Both the position numbers and the translations under genes were made by a program. The notes beneath the pieces were generated by a model, which did no database searches, was not told the origin of the DNA, and saw nothing but the letters and a program-made list of their open reading frames with translations. From Fidelibacterota bacterium (GTDB lineage: Bacteria; Marinisomatota; Marinisomatia; Marinisomatales; TCS56), in NCBI GenBank assembly GCA_030634675.1, contig DAOWAH010000016.1, positions 1-15,349 of the forward strand: a stretch of DNA of 15,349 nucleotides, in the 5' to 3' direction. Positions 7,980 through 15,349 of this stretch are shown here, piece by piece (position 1 is the first letter of the stretch; every line of letters begins with the position of its first letter).

Positions 7980-9470
7980 ATGGTAGGGCTGATTGCCGGA
8001 CCCGCTATTGCACTGATTATGCTACTGTTTCTAGATCTGGATCCTCAGAATCCCCTGGTAACTAGGACTGCAGCAGTTGCTGCCTTGATGGCAATCTGGT
8101 GGATTACGGAGGCAATCCCGATTCCAGCTACCGCTTTGCTGCCGGTAGCACTATTCCCGTTGCTGGGAATTATGACAGGGAAAACGGTAGCGGCTACCTA
8201 CTTCAACCACGTCATTTTTCTTTTTATTGGTGGTTTTATTATGGCGCTGGCCATGCAAAAGTGGAATCTGCATCGACGGATAGCACTAAGAATAATTCTT
8301 ATAATAGGGGCCAGTCCCAGGCGCATCCTGCTGGGATTCATGTTGGCCACCGCCTTTCTGTCAATGTGGATTTCCAATACGGCGACAACAATGATGATGG
8401 TACCAATCGCACTGGCGGTTATTATCAAATTGAGAGAATCATCTGGCAACAAAATGTCGCGTTTCTCGGCGGGACTTCTGATCGGGATCGCCTATGCTGC
8501 TTCGATTGGCGGGATCGCCACATTGATCGGCACACCACCCAATCTGTCATTCACGAGGATATTCTCGATATACTTCCCCAATGCTCCTGAAATTACTTTC
8601 GCCAACTGGTTTATGTTCGGACTGCCCTGCAGCATTATTTTTCTTTTTATTTCATGGATTATTATGACATCGATTTTTATGCCCAGGCAGCAAATTAATA
8701 CAATCAACATTGACTTATTCAGGAAAGAATACCGGCACTTAGGCCGAATCACTTATGAAGAGAAAGTGGTGCTGCTGTTGTTTGTTAGCCTGGCCTTCTT
8801 GTGGCTTTTCAGAAGCGACATTAATATTGGTCGATTTATAATTCCCGGTTGGTCAACGATTCTTCCGGTGCCGGCCTATGTAGATGATGGTACTGTTGCT
8901 GTTGTGATGGCTCTGTTGTTATTTATGATACCTGCGAAATCGAAAGAAAACGGCCGACTCATGGATTGGGATACAGCGGTAAAATTACATTGGGGAATTG
9001 TATTGCTCTTTGGTGGCGGCTTTGCTCTCGCCAGCGGATTTAAAGAATCGGGGCTTTCCGTCTGGGTGGCCGAACAGTTAACTGGGCTGGCTGATGTAAC
9101 CCCGGTTGTGCTAGTAGCGTCAGTGTGTACCATGCTGACATTTCTCACTGAATTGACATCCAATACTGCCACCACCGAAATGATCCTGCCATTGTTGGGA
9201 TCACTGGCTGTAGCGATTAAAGTCAATCCGTTGTTACTGATGATTCCTGCCACACTCTCGGCTTCGTGTGCCTTCATGTTGCCGGTAGCCACCCCGCCCA
9301 ATGCCATTGTATTTGGCAGTGGCGAAGTGAAAATGGGTGATATGATACAGGTAGGATTCGCGATGAACCTGGTTGGAATCGTTCTTATTACAATATTTAT
9401 CTATGTGTTGGGAATTACCGTTTTTAATATTGATTTAGGCCAACTGCCTGATTGGGCCGTGAATATGTAA
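7980..9470 (+). CDS. DASS/SLC13-family anion:sodium symporter
   Basis: This 496-residue inner-membrane protein of the divalent-anion:Na+ symporter family has about 11 hydrophobic segments. WWITEAIPIPATALLP (40-55) is a family hallmark. The two substrate/sodium-binding SNT motifs are at 132-134 and 394-396, each followed by ATT, with the paired loops GTPPN (184-188) and ATPPN (437-441). Family substrates are C4 dicarboxylates, citrate, sulfate or related anions; the exact one cannot be read from the sequence. The start is uncertain. ATG 7980 has no usable ribosome site (GAGAG is 15 bases away), and the frame is open upstream as far as the porin stop. A GGAG at 7929-7932 sits 8 bases before an ATC codon at 7941, which would add 13 residues. 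It lies directly downstream of the porin on the same strand and probably on the same transcript. Confidence 0.9.
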   Translation: MVGLIAGPAIALIMLLFLDLDPQNPLVTRTAAVAALMAIWWITEAIPIPATALLPVALFPLLGIMTGKTVAATYFNHVIFLFIGGFIMALAMQKWNLHRRIALRIILIIGASPRRILLGFMLATAFLSMWISNTATTMMMVPIALAVIIKLRESSGNKMSRFSAGLLIGIAYAASIGGIATLIGTPPNLSFTRIFSIYFPNAPEITFANWFMFGLPCSIIFLFISWIIMTSIFMPRQQINTINIDLFRKEYRHLGRITYEEKVVLLLFVSLAFLWLFRSDINIGRFIIPGWSTILPVPAYVDDGTVAVVMALLLFMIPAKSKENGRLMDWDTAVKLHWGIVLLFGGGFALASGFKESGLSVWVAEQLTGLADVTPVVLVASVCTMLTFLTELTSNTATTEMILPLLGSLAVAIKVNPLLLMIPATLSASCAFMLPVATPPNAIVFGSGEVKMGDMIQVGFAMNLVGIVLITIFIYVLGITVFNIDLGQLPDWAVNM

Positions 9471-9554
9471 AACCTGAATATCAATCAGGAGGATGTGCCC
9501 TATAAAATAATTCGTTAAATAGTAATCCGATTAGCAACATGGTAAAGATAGGAT

Positions 9555-9977
9555 TCATTTCGCAAGTATCATTTTCTGGTGGGGAATACCGGCTTCGTAA
9601 AAAATATCACCAACCGATTTAAAATTGAATTTCAGATAAAAATCGATCACGGATGTTTGGGAATTGAGATAAACCGGCTGATCCCGGTCAATTTGTTGTA
9701 AAACAAATCTCAACAAGGCAGCGCCAATCCCAGTTCCACGGTGGTTTTTTAAAACCGCGAACCGTTCCAGTTTGATACCTTCATTGGTAGAACGCCAACG
9801 GGCGGTGCCCACCGGTTGCCCGTCAATGGTGGACAGAATGTAGGTGGCGTCATCCTCAAACTCATCGATTTCAATTGTTTCCGGAACCTGTTGCTCTTCA
9901 ATAAATACGACCTGCCGAATAGCCAGGGCTTTATCCATTTCACTTGGAGTTGTAATAATTTTAATGGTGATTGGCAC
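9555..9977 (-). CDS. GNAT-family N-acetyltransferase, YjcF/ElaA-like
   Basis: This acetyl-CoA-dependent acetyltransferase is 140 residues from GTG 9977; an upstream TTG at 10031 would add 18. Residue numbers here count from the TTG. The family pattern is clear: AIRQVVFIEEQQVPETIEIDEF (37-58) matches the N-terminal region of YjcF and ElaA proteins. VGTARWR (74-80) and LERFAVL (88-94) form the core strands. HRGTGIGAAL (97-106) carries the R-x-x-G-x-G/A acetyl-CoA pyrophosphate loop. FYLKFNFKSVG (131-141) and EAGIPHQKM (146-154) are the usual C-terminal elements. I prefer GTG 9977 because it gives the standard family length; neither start has a Shine-Dalgarno site. The acceptor substrate is unknown for most of this subfamily. 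It is divergent from the GroES-like gene and convergent with the anion symporter. Confidence 0.85.
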   Translation of the reverse strand: MPITIKIITTPSEMDKALAIRQVVFIEEQQVPETIEIDEFEDDATYILSTIDGQPVGTARWRSTNEGIKLERFAVLKNHRGTGIGAALLRFVLQQIDRDQPVYLNSQTSVIDFYLKFNFKSVGDIFYEAGIPHQKMILAK

Positions 9978-10059
9978 GGCCGAAATTCGGTCAGGGAAGC
10001 GGTAAAAACCAATCGGTAGTGCGGATTGCAAAATCTAGTGACATAATTTAATTTCTGTT

Positions 10060-10440
10060 ATGCGTCTCAAGAATAAACAGATCATTGTTGTTGGTGACCG
10101 AGTGCTTATCCGGCCGGATGAAGGCGAACGAAAGTCCGCTGCCGGGCTTTACCTGCCACCTAGTGTGTTAGAGACACAGGAAATCCGTGGTGGTATTATC
10201 GTGGAAGTTGGGCCGGAAATTCCGGTTAGCAATCCGGATGATTTGGGTAAAGAACCCTGGCAGCAGCAGGGACAGAAAGAAATTAAATATATTCCCACCC
10301 AAGCTGTATTGGGTGATTATGCTTTATTTTTAAATAAGGCCGCTATTGAAGTAAAATTCGAACAGACCAACTACCTGATCGTACCCCAATCAGCCATCAT
10401 GGTTTTAATCCGGGATGATTTGAGCAGCCTATCCCAGTAA
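10060..10440 (+). CDS. Stand-alone GroES-like (Cpn10 fold) co-chaperonin
   Basis: This 126-residue protein has a Cpn10 fold. GDRVLIRPDEGERKSAAG (12-29) matches the first strand and the mobile loop of GroES, and LYLPPSVLE (30-38) continues it. GDYALFLNKAAIEVKF (85-100) matches the second conserved strand pair. TNYLIVPQSAIMVLI (103-117) corresponds to the C-terminal strand, where GroES normally ends. Between residues 52 and 80 there is a polar insertion (rich in P, Q, D and K) relative to the roughly 95-residue canonical GroES, and there is a short serine-rich C-terminal tail. No groEL lies beside it, unlike the usual groES-groEL operon. It could be a second co-chaperonin for GroEL, or a Cpn10-fold protein with another job. 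The ATG has no visible Shine-Dalgarno site and is 82 bases from the divergent acetyltransferase start. Confidence 0.82.
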   Translation: MRLKNKQIIVVGDRVLIRPDEGERKSAAGLYLPPSVLETQEIRGGIIVEVGPEIPVSNPDDLGKEPWQQQGQKEIKYIPTQAVLGDYALFLNKAAIEVKFEQTNYLIVPQSAIMVLIRDDLSSLSQ

Positions 10441-10485
10441 TTGAATCTTTTCGTAATCAATAGCTAACTAGCCTTTAATTCCTGT

Positions 10486-11292
10486 TTATCTTTTATGTTT
10501 CATCTGGTTCTTGACGTAATTAAGCGCTTCTTCAGCTTCCTTACGGACGATATAAGCCCGATCCCATTCAAAGTTTTCATCAACGCCCAGGATTAGTTGG
10601 CATAAAGCATTAAGCTTTTTATTTTCATCAGAAGTCAGATGTCCGTACTTAGCGAGTTTCCCGAAACTACGCACTGCCTTAGCTCGTATTCCTGCATTTG
10701 GGTCACCTAGATTCTGAGTTAGTCGTTCAATTAGAGCCAGCCGTTGTTCTTCGGAAAGATCTGAACGTGGAATTGATTCAACCAGTTTTCCGATCGCCCG
10801 CGTAGCCGTATCCCGCAGTTCGGGATCCGGGGACTGGGCGGCTTCGATAATCAGGGGTAGCGCTTGTACGATTTTATGGGATTTGATTTTTCCCATAGCA
10901 TATAAGATGAAAGCTTGGCTGGTAGGTTTATCAGTAGTATCAAATTCATTTATCAATGGTTCGATCGCGTCGGCGCCGATTCGCCCTAAGGCGTGACTAA
11001 TGGCCAATTGGACTTTAAGATCACCGGCATCCAGATTCTCTACCAAAATTGGTATGATCCATTTACCAAACCCAACTACCAGATTAATTGCCTCATCTAT
11101 GACCGGCACCAGATCGGGTCGATCTAAGGGATCAATATAGAAAATTGCAGTTACCATTTCAAAAAGTGGTCGGGCTTCATTCGTACCTTCCCGGGCAATT
11201 TCTTCCCGCACTAATTTGAGTCCTCGTCGTACGTTTTTCGGTTTTGAACTCGCCAGAAGGTTTTTTATCATCTTATATGAATTATCTGACAC
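10486..11292 (-). CDS. HEAT-repeat protein
   Basis: This 268-residue soluble protein is built of paired helices. HEAT/PBS-lyase-like repeats are readable in the middle, for example VQLAISHALGRIGADAIEPL (94-113), AFILYAMGKIK (127-137), LRDTATRAIGKL (158-169) and IRAKAVRSFGKL (202-213), each with the usual A-x-x-A-[LI]-G-[KR]-[IL] core. There is no signal peptide, membrane segment or catalytic motif, so it is probably a cytoplasmic scaffold or protein-binding factor of unknown partner. The start is a GTG supported by AGGAG (11298-11302) 5 bases upstream. It follows the acid phosphatase gene on the same strand after 55 bases and may be co-transcribed with it. Its family is too broad to give a function. 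Confidence 0.75.
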   Translation of the reverse strand: MSDNSYKMIKNLLASSKPKNVRRGLKLVREEIAREGTNEARPLFEMVTAIFYIDPLDRPDLVPVIDEAINLVVGFGKWIIPILVENLDAGDLKVQLAISHALGRIGADAIEPLINEFDTTDKPTSQAFILYAMGKIKSHKIVQALPLIIEAAQSPDPELRDTATRAIGKLVESIPRSDLSEEQRLALIERLTQNLGDPNAGIRAKAVRSFGKLAKYGHLTSDENKKLNALCQLILGVDENFEWDRAYIVRKEAEEALNYVKNQMKHKR

Positions 11293-11347
11293 GCTGTCTC
11301 CTAACTTTTTCCTTTCTGTTCAGGTTGATTCGCTGCATGTCGGTAAC

Positions 11348-12061
11348 CTAATTCGGTCCGTTTTCGCTGGGTGGACCATCCCAGATAAGGGGATAAATCG
11401 GTTCACCGAACACACCTATGTATCCACGGTAAAATTTTTGTAGATCGGCTGTGGTGAAAGGCGCCTTTTTCGTGGTGCCTTCGGTTGTATCACCAAAATA
11501 ATTCTTGCCATACTGGTCAACAGAGGATTGATGGCGCACCACTCGCACCGGCTGCACTCGGGCTTTAATGGCTGCTACGATGTCGGTGTCGGAATCGCCG
11601 TAAAAAATATCGAGTCTTAGTTTGTCTATTCGATGGTGTTTGGTGGTATAGCGGTAATCGCCCACATTTTCCTTCGGTTCGAAAAACAGATTTTTATCCT
11701 TGGTAACCTGAAAGCCCAGTTGCTCGGTTAAAAACACCGCTACGCTGTCCCCATTGATACCGGGGCGAGCCGTAATAAAATATACCCCGTGGCCGTGGGC
11801 GCGATAAAAATGGATCAATTCAGCTATGGGCGCAATCAGGAGTGAATATTGACGATCATGGATATTCACCCAACCAAAATCGATCGGATTGCGTTTATCA
11901 GGAGGTAGATTTTCAAAAATAGCGCGGCTGAACAAGACCGTATCATCGATATCGAACCCAACCCGTAATTGCCCCGGATCACTGCTGTTAGTCACGAGCC
12001 AGATTACCAGCACAGTCAGTAGTGCGATAACGATTATCCCGAGTGGGCGTCTTAATTTCAT
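11348..12061 (-). CDS. Class B (AphA-type) HAD acid phosphatase, membrane-anchored or secreted
   Basis: This 237-residue phosphatase has the nucleophile motif VGFDIDDTVLFS (34-45, D37 and D39), the motif II region YFITARP (94-100), a candidate motif III lysine at 141 and the metal motif GDSDTDI (155-161). FDIDDTVLF and GDSDxDI are shared with enterobacterial AphA, a periplasmic non-specific phosphatase and phosphotransferase of similar length. Residues 7-23 are a strongly hydrophobic segment after KLRRP. It is either a signal peptide or an N-terminal anchor, and I see no clear cleavage site. Residues after about 180 do not look like AphA and form a polar tail. The start is ATG 12061 with AAGGA (12071-12075) 9 bases before it. 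It diverges from hemW across 55 bases and precedes the HEAT-repeat gene. It probably releases phosphate from organic phosphates outside the inner membrane. Confidence 0.82.
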   Translation of the reverse strand: MKLRRPLGIIVIALLTVLVIWLVTNSSDPGQLRVGFDIDDTVLFSRAIFENLPPDKRNPIDFGWVNIHDRQYSLLIAPIAELIHFYRAHGHGVYFITARPGINGDSVAVFLTEQLGFQVTKDKNLFFEPKENVGDYRYTTKHHRIDKLRLDIFYGDSDTDIVAAIKARVQPVRVVRHQSSVDQYGKNYFGDTTEGTTKKAPFTTADLQKFYRGYIGVFGEPIYPLIWDGPPSENGPN

Positions 12062-12116
12062 GCGATCAATTCCTTCTTTTAAGCGGAATTTAAGTCAAAG
12101 ATTCGTATCATTTGGA

Positions 12117-13250
12117 ATGATTAAAGCAGGGATTTATATCCATTTCCCTTTCTGCCGGGCCAAATGCATTTATTGTGATTTTTATTCGGTTGCCCAGCAA
12201 GAGCAGTTGATCCCCCGCTTTATCGAGGCTCTGCTCAACGAAATTAAACACTGGCCGCCTGATATTTCTGATTGGCAATTCGATACGATCTTCTTTGGTG
12301 GCGGCACCCCCAGCTTGCTCACCCCCCAACAACTGGAACGAATTTTATTGGCTCTAGGCGAGCGATTCGATCTGTCGGCTATGCGGGAATTGACGATCGA
12401 AGCCAACCCGGAAACCGTGGATCAGGATAAACTACGTGCTTGGCGCAAGTTGGGTATCAACCGTCTGTCGCTGGGGATCCAATCATTTAATGATGATAAT
12501 CTGCGTTTTCTCGGTCGGACTCACTCTGCAGCCTATGGCCGTGCCGCGATTATCTCTGCTCAGAGCGCTGGTTTCGAAAACATCAGTTGCGATCTGATCT
12601 ACGGCCTACCCGGCCAGGATTGGGAAAAATGGTGCTGTGACCTGCAAATTGCCTTGGAGTTCGAACCAGCGCATCTGTCTTGTTACGCGCTTACTGTGGA
12701 GAAGGGCACCCATCTGCACGATCTGGTGGAATCAGAGAGCGTTTTATTACCGTCCGATGAGGAGGGAGCAGAATTATTCCGGCGGACCGGTGAATTTCTA
12801 ACCGGAAACGGTTATCCCCGTTATGAAATTTCCAATTTTGCCCGTCCGGGAAAAGAATGCCGACATAACCAGCATTACTGGTGGATTGAACCATATCTCG
12901 GATTTGGTCCCTCAGCCCATGGGTTCGATGGTAGACGGCGCTGGTGGAATTGTTCGGATTTGAATCAATATCTGGAACGGATCGAATCCGATCAATCCGT
13001 AATTCAAGCTACCGAAGTATTAACTGTCCATGAGCATACCAATGAACGAATTGGTTTCGGTTTGCGGATGTCTGAAGGCTTTACGTTGGCTGATATTCCC
13101 GAACAATTCCGACTATCAGTCCTAAACCAACTAAACCGCTGCCTGGGAAAATGGTCCGGTCAGTTGATTCGGGAAGGTGAACGAGTGCGTTTGACGGAAG
13201 CCGGGATGGTTTTTGCCGATTCAATTACAGTCGACCTACTACTGTTTTAA
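12117..13250 (+). CDS. hemW: Radical SAM haem chaperone HemW
   Basis: The protein has 377 residues from ATG 12117. The radical SAM cluster motif is C13-x3-C17-x2-C20 followed by DF. This is the HemW form, not HemN, which has a further cysteine. The SAM-binding FFGGGTPSLL lies at 59-68 and EANPETV at 95-101. The HemW region continues with EISNFARPG (237-245), RHNQHYW (249-255) and GFGPSAHGF (262-270), followed by the HemN_C domain to the end. HemW is a haem-binding chaperone that delivers haem to haemoproteins; it was formerly annotated as oxygen-independent coproporphyrinogen III oxidase. The frame extends 76 residues further upstream, but that part runs through the phosphatase gene on the other strand and has no family similarity. 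I therefore start at the methionine just before KAGIYIHFPF, the usual N-terminus. Its Shine-Dalgarno site is poor. Confidence 0.93.
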   Translation: MIKAGIYIHFPFCRAKCIYCDFYSVAQQEQLIPRFIEALLNEIKHWPPDISDWQFDTIFFGGGTPSLLTPQQLERILLALGERFDLSAMRELTIEANPETVDQDKLRAWRKLGINRLSLGIQSFNDDNLRFLGRTHSAAYGRAAIISAQSAGFENISCDLIYGLPGQDWEKWCCDLQIALEFEPAHLSCYALTVEKGTHLHDLVESESVLLPSDEEGAELFRRTGEFLTGNGYPRYEISNFARPGKECRHNQHYWWIEPYLGFGPSAHGFDGRRRWWNCSDLNQYLERIESDQSVIQATEVLTVHEHTNERIGFGLRMSEGFTLADIPEQFRLSVLNQLNRCLGKWSGQLIREGERVRLTEAGMVFADSITVDLLLF

Positions 13251-13369
13251 AACCGAATTTTATTTATTCCTTGCTGTTCAATTATATAACTTATCTATAA
13301 GAATTATGCTAATATTCATTCCAAGTAGTTGAAATGGTACTTTAACGCTATGAGCCTTGTCGTCCGAAA

Positions 13370-15049
13370 ATGAAAAGATTGAGTTTACTGGGCTTGATCT
13401 GCGGTGCTATTCTGCTAGGGAATATAAACCTGAATCAGGATCGTTTATTGCCGGGACTACGATCCGGTGATTTGTACAAGACCTGGGTCTATTTTACGGA
13501 TAAGGGTCAATCAGTTGACTCAGCTCAGGAAGAGGCGAAATTAACTGCCCGATCCGTACAGCGGCGCCAGAAAACATTGCACCATCGATTCATCGGATAC
13601 CGCGACCGGCCCGTTTCAGCAGATTATCTGCGCGCTGTTCGTTTGACTGGTGCCCGGATTCAGGTAAAGAGCCGCTGGTTCAATGCCGTATCAGTCTTGG
13701 CCAGTTGGGATCAGCTCGGCCTGATAAGCAGATTGGAATGTGTAGAACGCATCGAACCGGTAATGCAGGCTAAGCGCAAACCGCCGGATCAATTTGAAAT
13801 AGTGCCGGATATGTCCCAAACCAGGCGATTTACCGGATTGGATTACGGTGCAGCTTGGGTGCAAATCGAGCAAATCAACGCGCAGGTTGCCCATGATAAT
13901 GGCTATGCTGGGCAAGGAGTTCTGATCTTGATGCTGGATACCGGTTTTAACCGGGTTCATAGTGTGTTTGACTCTCTTAAGGTGGTGGCCGAGCGTGATT
14001 TTATCAATAATGATAGTAATACAGGTGCCGATTCGACCGATTCCTTGGTCGCCGAATATTATCATGGAACCGAATGTCTCTCAATAATTGGTGGCTATGC
14101 CCCCGGAGAATATATCGGCCCGGCTTACAAAGCCAGTTACCTGTTGGCTAAAACTGAAAAGACCTATAGTGAAAGCCCGATTGAGGAAGATCTGTTTGTG
14201 GCTGGATTGGAGTGGGGTGATTCACTGGGAATGGATATTGCTTCCAGTTCATTGGGTTATAATGATTGGTATGAATATTCCGATATGGATGGTAATACGG
14301 CAATGGTTACGCGCGCTATTGATTATGCTGTCTCAGTAGGGGTGGTATGTGTTACTTCAGCGGGTAACGAAGCCAATGTTGCATGGCGTTATATTATCGC
14401 ACCAGCCGATGCCGATTCAGTGATTTCGGTCGGAGCGGTTAACAGCAATGGATTTATAGCCTCATTCAGCTCCCGGGGACCTACATTTGATGGACGTCTT
14501 AAACCAGAGGTCTGTGCCTTGGGACTGGGAACAGCCATGGCTAATCCCGGGGGTGCCGGATATTTCAATTCGAATGGTACATCCTTTTCAGCGCCGCTGG
14601 TAAGTGGGGCAGCCGCGATTATCTTAAGTGCGCATCCGGATTGGACGCCGATGATGGTGCGGGAAGCTTTAATGATGACCGCTAGCCAAGCAGATGCCCC
14701 GGATACGATCTATGGGTATGGAATCATCAATACCTGGGGGGCTTTGAATTATCTAGGCTTTGGACCTGCCAATGGTGATTTACCGGAATCGATAGCTTTA
14801 GGTCCCGCTTTCCCCAATCCCTTTAATTTGGTTACCAGGATGATGATAGCCACCCGACATTACGGTGAAGTCAAGCTGGATATATTCAATCTGTATGGGC
14901 AATTCATCGAAACTGCTTTCCAGGGTGATGCCTATCCCGGTAAGCGCTTTGTCACCTGGCAGCCCGGTAATCAGCCTTCAGGAGTTTATTTTGCACGGCT
15001 AAAACAGGGCGATCAAACGGCAACCCGGAAATTAATTTTAATTAAATAA
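13370..15049 (+). CDS. Secreted S8 subtilisin-like protease with C-terminal sorting domain
   Basis: This 559-residue protease has a signal peptide at about 1-18 (LSLLGLICGAILLG). A propeptide-like region (about 35-135) contains a dibasic-rich stretch, RSVQRRQK. The S8 domain has catalytic D190 (LMLDTGF), H232 (YYHGTECLS), oxyanion N333 (TSAGNE) and nucleophile S405 (NGTSFSAP), so all four are present and it should be active. Residues 475-559 form a C-terminal sorting domain starting with AFPNPFN (480-486) and ending SGVYFARLKQGD...TRKLILIK. This is typical of type IX secretion cargo or related surface-attached proteins in FCB bacteria. It likely degrades protein outside the cell or on its surface. 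The propeptide and the HGTECLS form resemble subtilases of FCB candidate phyla more than classical HGTHVAG enzymes. The ATG at 13370 has no Shine-Dalgarno site. The 119-base upstream gap is AT-rich and probably holds its promoter. Confidence 0.9.
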   Translation: MKRLSLLGLICGAILLGNINLNQDRLLPGLRSGDLYKTWVYFTDKGQSVDSAQEEAKLTARSVQRRQKTLHHRFIGYRDRPVSADYLRAVRLTGARIQVKSRWFNAVSVLASWDQLGLISRLECVERIEPVMQAKRKPPDQFEIVPDMSQTRRFTGLDYGAAWVQIEQINAQVAHDNGYAGQGVLILMLDTGFNRVHSVFDSLKVVAERDFINNDSNTGADSTDSLVAEYYHGTECLSIIGGYAPGEYIGPAYKASYLLAKTEKTYSESPIEEDLFVAGLEWGDSLGMDIASSSLGYNDWYEYSDMDGNTAMVTRAIDYAVSVGVVCVTSAGNEANVAWRYIIAPADADSVISVGAVNSNGFIASFSSRGPTFDGRLKPEVCALGLGTAMANPGGAGYFNSNGTSFSAPLVSGAAAIILSAHPDWTPMMVREALMMTASQADAPDTIYGYGIINTWGALNYLGFGPANGDLPESIALGPAFPNPFNLVTRMMIATRHYGEVKLDIFNLYGQFIETAFQGDAYPGKRFVTWQPGNQPSGVYFARLKQGDQTATRKLILIK

Positions 15050-15083
15050 AGTCCAATCTTTTTAATATAATACTTGCCTTATT

Positions 15084-15113
15084 TGACCGGTTATTCCAAA
15101 TTGTTACTGGTCA
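15084..15113 (+). repeat. Inverted repeat upstream of the lipoprotein-like gene
   Basis: TGACCGGT (15084-15091) and ACTGGTCA (15106-15113) form an 8-pair stem with one G-T pair and a 14-base loop. No T run follows, so it is not a good intrinsic terminator for the protease gene. It ends 11 bases before the ATG at 15125, so it could be a regulatory stem or a protein-binding site. Confidence 0.35.
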
Positions 15114-15124
15114 CTGTATGTAAA

Positions 15125-15349
15125 ATGCTTAATCAACTACCTAAAAGTCTTATCCTAGTCCTGATTGTCTTTTTTTTGTTTAGGTTGTGACAGGGTGATA
15201 CCACCTTCGTAGCACCTGAAGTTCCTCTGGATGTATTCAGTGGTGTCGAATCAATCCTGTTGGTCTGGGCGGTACCGGAAACGGTCACGGTTCAATCAAC
15301 AACAATCTTTCGTGCTTTGAATCCGGATTCAGGATTTGATTCGATATCA
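15125..15349 (+). pseudogene. Lipoprotein-like gene start, interrupted by TGA; cut by window end
   Basis: From ATG 15125 the frame reads a signal peptide (MLNQLPKSLILVLIVFF) and then meets TGA at 15188-15190. The same frame is open again from 15191 to the window end (53 codons, starting QGDTTFVAPEVPLDVFSG), and no ATG or GTG start lies after the stop. The stop lies next to a run of eight T (15170-15177). With one T fewer, the next codons would read CLGCD, a standard lipobox (LGC), but that frame soon stops at TAG. One lost base near the T run and one gained base just after the TGT would restore a lipoprotein precursor. The downstream part (SILLVWAVPE...STTIFRAL) resembles the start of a fibronectin type III-like fold. 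It is either a real pseudogene or a sequencing error, and the gene continues outside the window. Confidence 0.45.

Noticed and set aside
9473..9489. Hairpin CCTGA-7-TCAGG after the symporter stop, considered as a terminator
   Set aside because: The stem is only five pairs and no T run follows, so it is too weak to call.
11889..12116. Upstream extension of the HemW frame by 76 residues
   Set aside because: It runs antisense through the phosphatase gene and has no HemW similarity; the family N-terminus is at 12117.
13288..13308. CTTAT-CT-ATAAG inverted repeat between hemW and the protease
   Set aside because: Five AT-rich pairs with a two-base loop is expected by chance in such DNA and has no T run.
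15188..15190. TGA read as selenocysteine or tryptophan
   Set aside because: Reading through still gives no lipobox (FRL before the residue), there is no visible SECIS-like stem just downstream, and other genes in the window use TGA as a normal stop (for example the PEP mutase at 3197-3199).

Overview
The window looks like chromosome from a double-membrane bacterium of the Fibrobacterota-Chlorobi-Bacteroidota (FCB) type. The evidence is a secreted subtilase ending in a FPNPF-type (type IX secretion style) sorting tail, a short outer-membrane porin of the OprO/OprP type, an MsbA-like exporter, and several genes without a clear Shine-Dalgarno site. Candidate phyla such as Marinimicrobia or its relatives would fit, but the window has no rRNA or marker gene to settle this. 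I see no tRNA, rRNA, CRISPR array, IS element or integrase.

Region 1 (1-4498, minus strand) is a tight phosphonate biosynthesis operon, read right to left. First is a fused cytidylyltransferase-PEP mutase, then a phosphonopyruvate decarboxylase that overlaps it by one base, then an iron-dependent phosphonoacetaldehyde reductase. Last is a CDP-glycerol glycerophosphotransferase-like (TagB/TagF) protein that runs off the left edge. Together they predict PEP -> phosphonopyruvate -> phosphonoacetaldehyde -> 2-hydroxyethylphosphonate (HEP) -> CMP-HEP -> transfer of the phosphonate to a glycan, lipid or polymer. The substrate of the last two steps is inferred. This is the most interesting system in the window.

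Region 2 (4499-6738) holds a 404-base AT-rich gap, the probable leader of the phosphonate operon, and an MsbA-like ABC exporter on the same strand upstream of it.

Region 3 (6864-9470, plus strand) diverges from the exporter and pairs an outer-membrane porin with a DASS/SLC13 dicarboxylate-type inner-membrane transporter. Together they look like a two-membrane uptake route for small anions.

Region 4 (9555-12061) contains a GNAT acetyltransferase (minus), a stand-alone GroES-like protein (plus), and a class B acid phosphatase followed by a HEAT-repeat protein (both minus). Region 5 (12117-15349, plus strand) contains the radical-SAM haem chaperone HemW, the secreted subtilase, and the broken-looking start of a lipoprotein gene. 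In that last gene a TGA stop interrupts an otherwise open frame next to an eight-T run. Regions 4 and 5 look like ordinary housekeeping and envelope genes.
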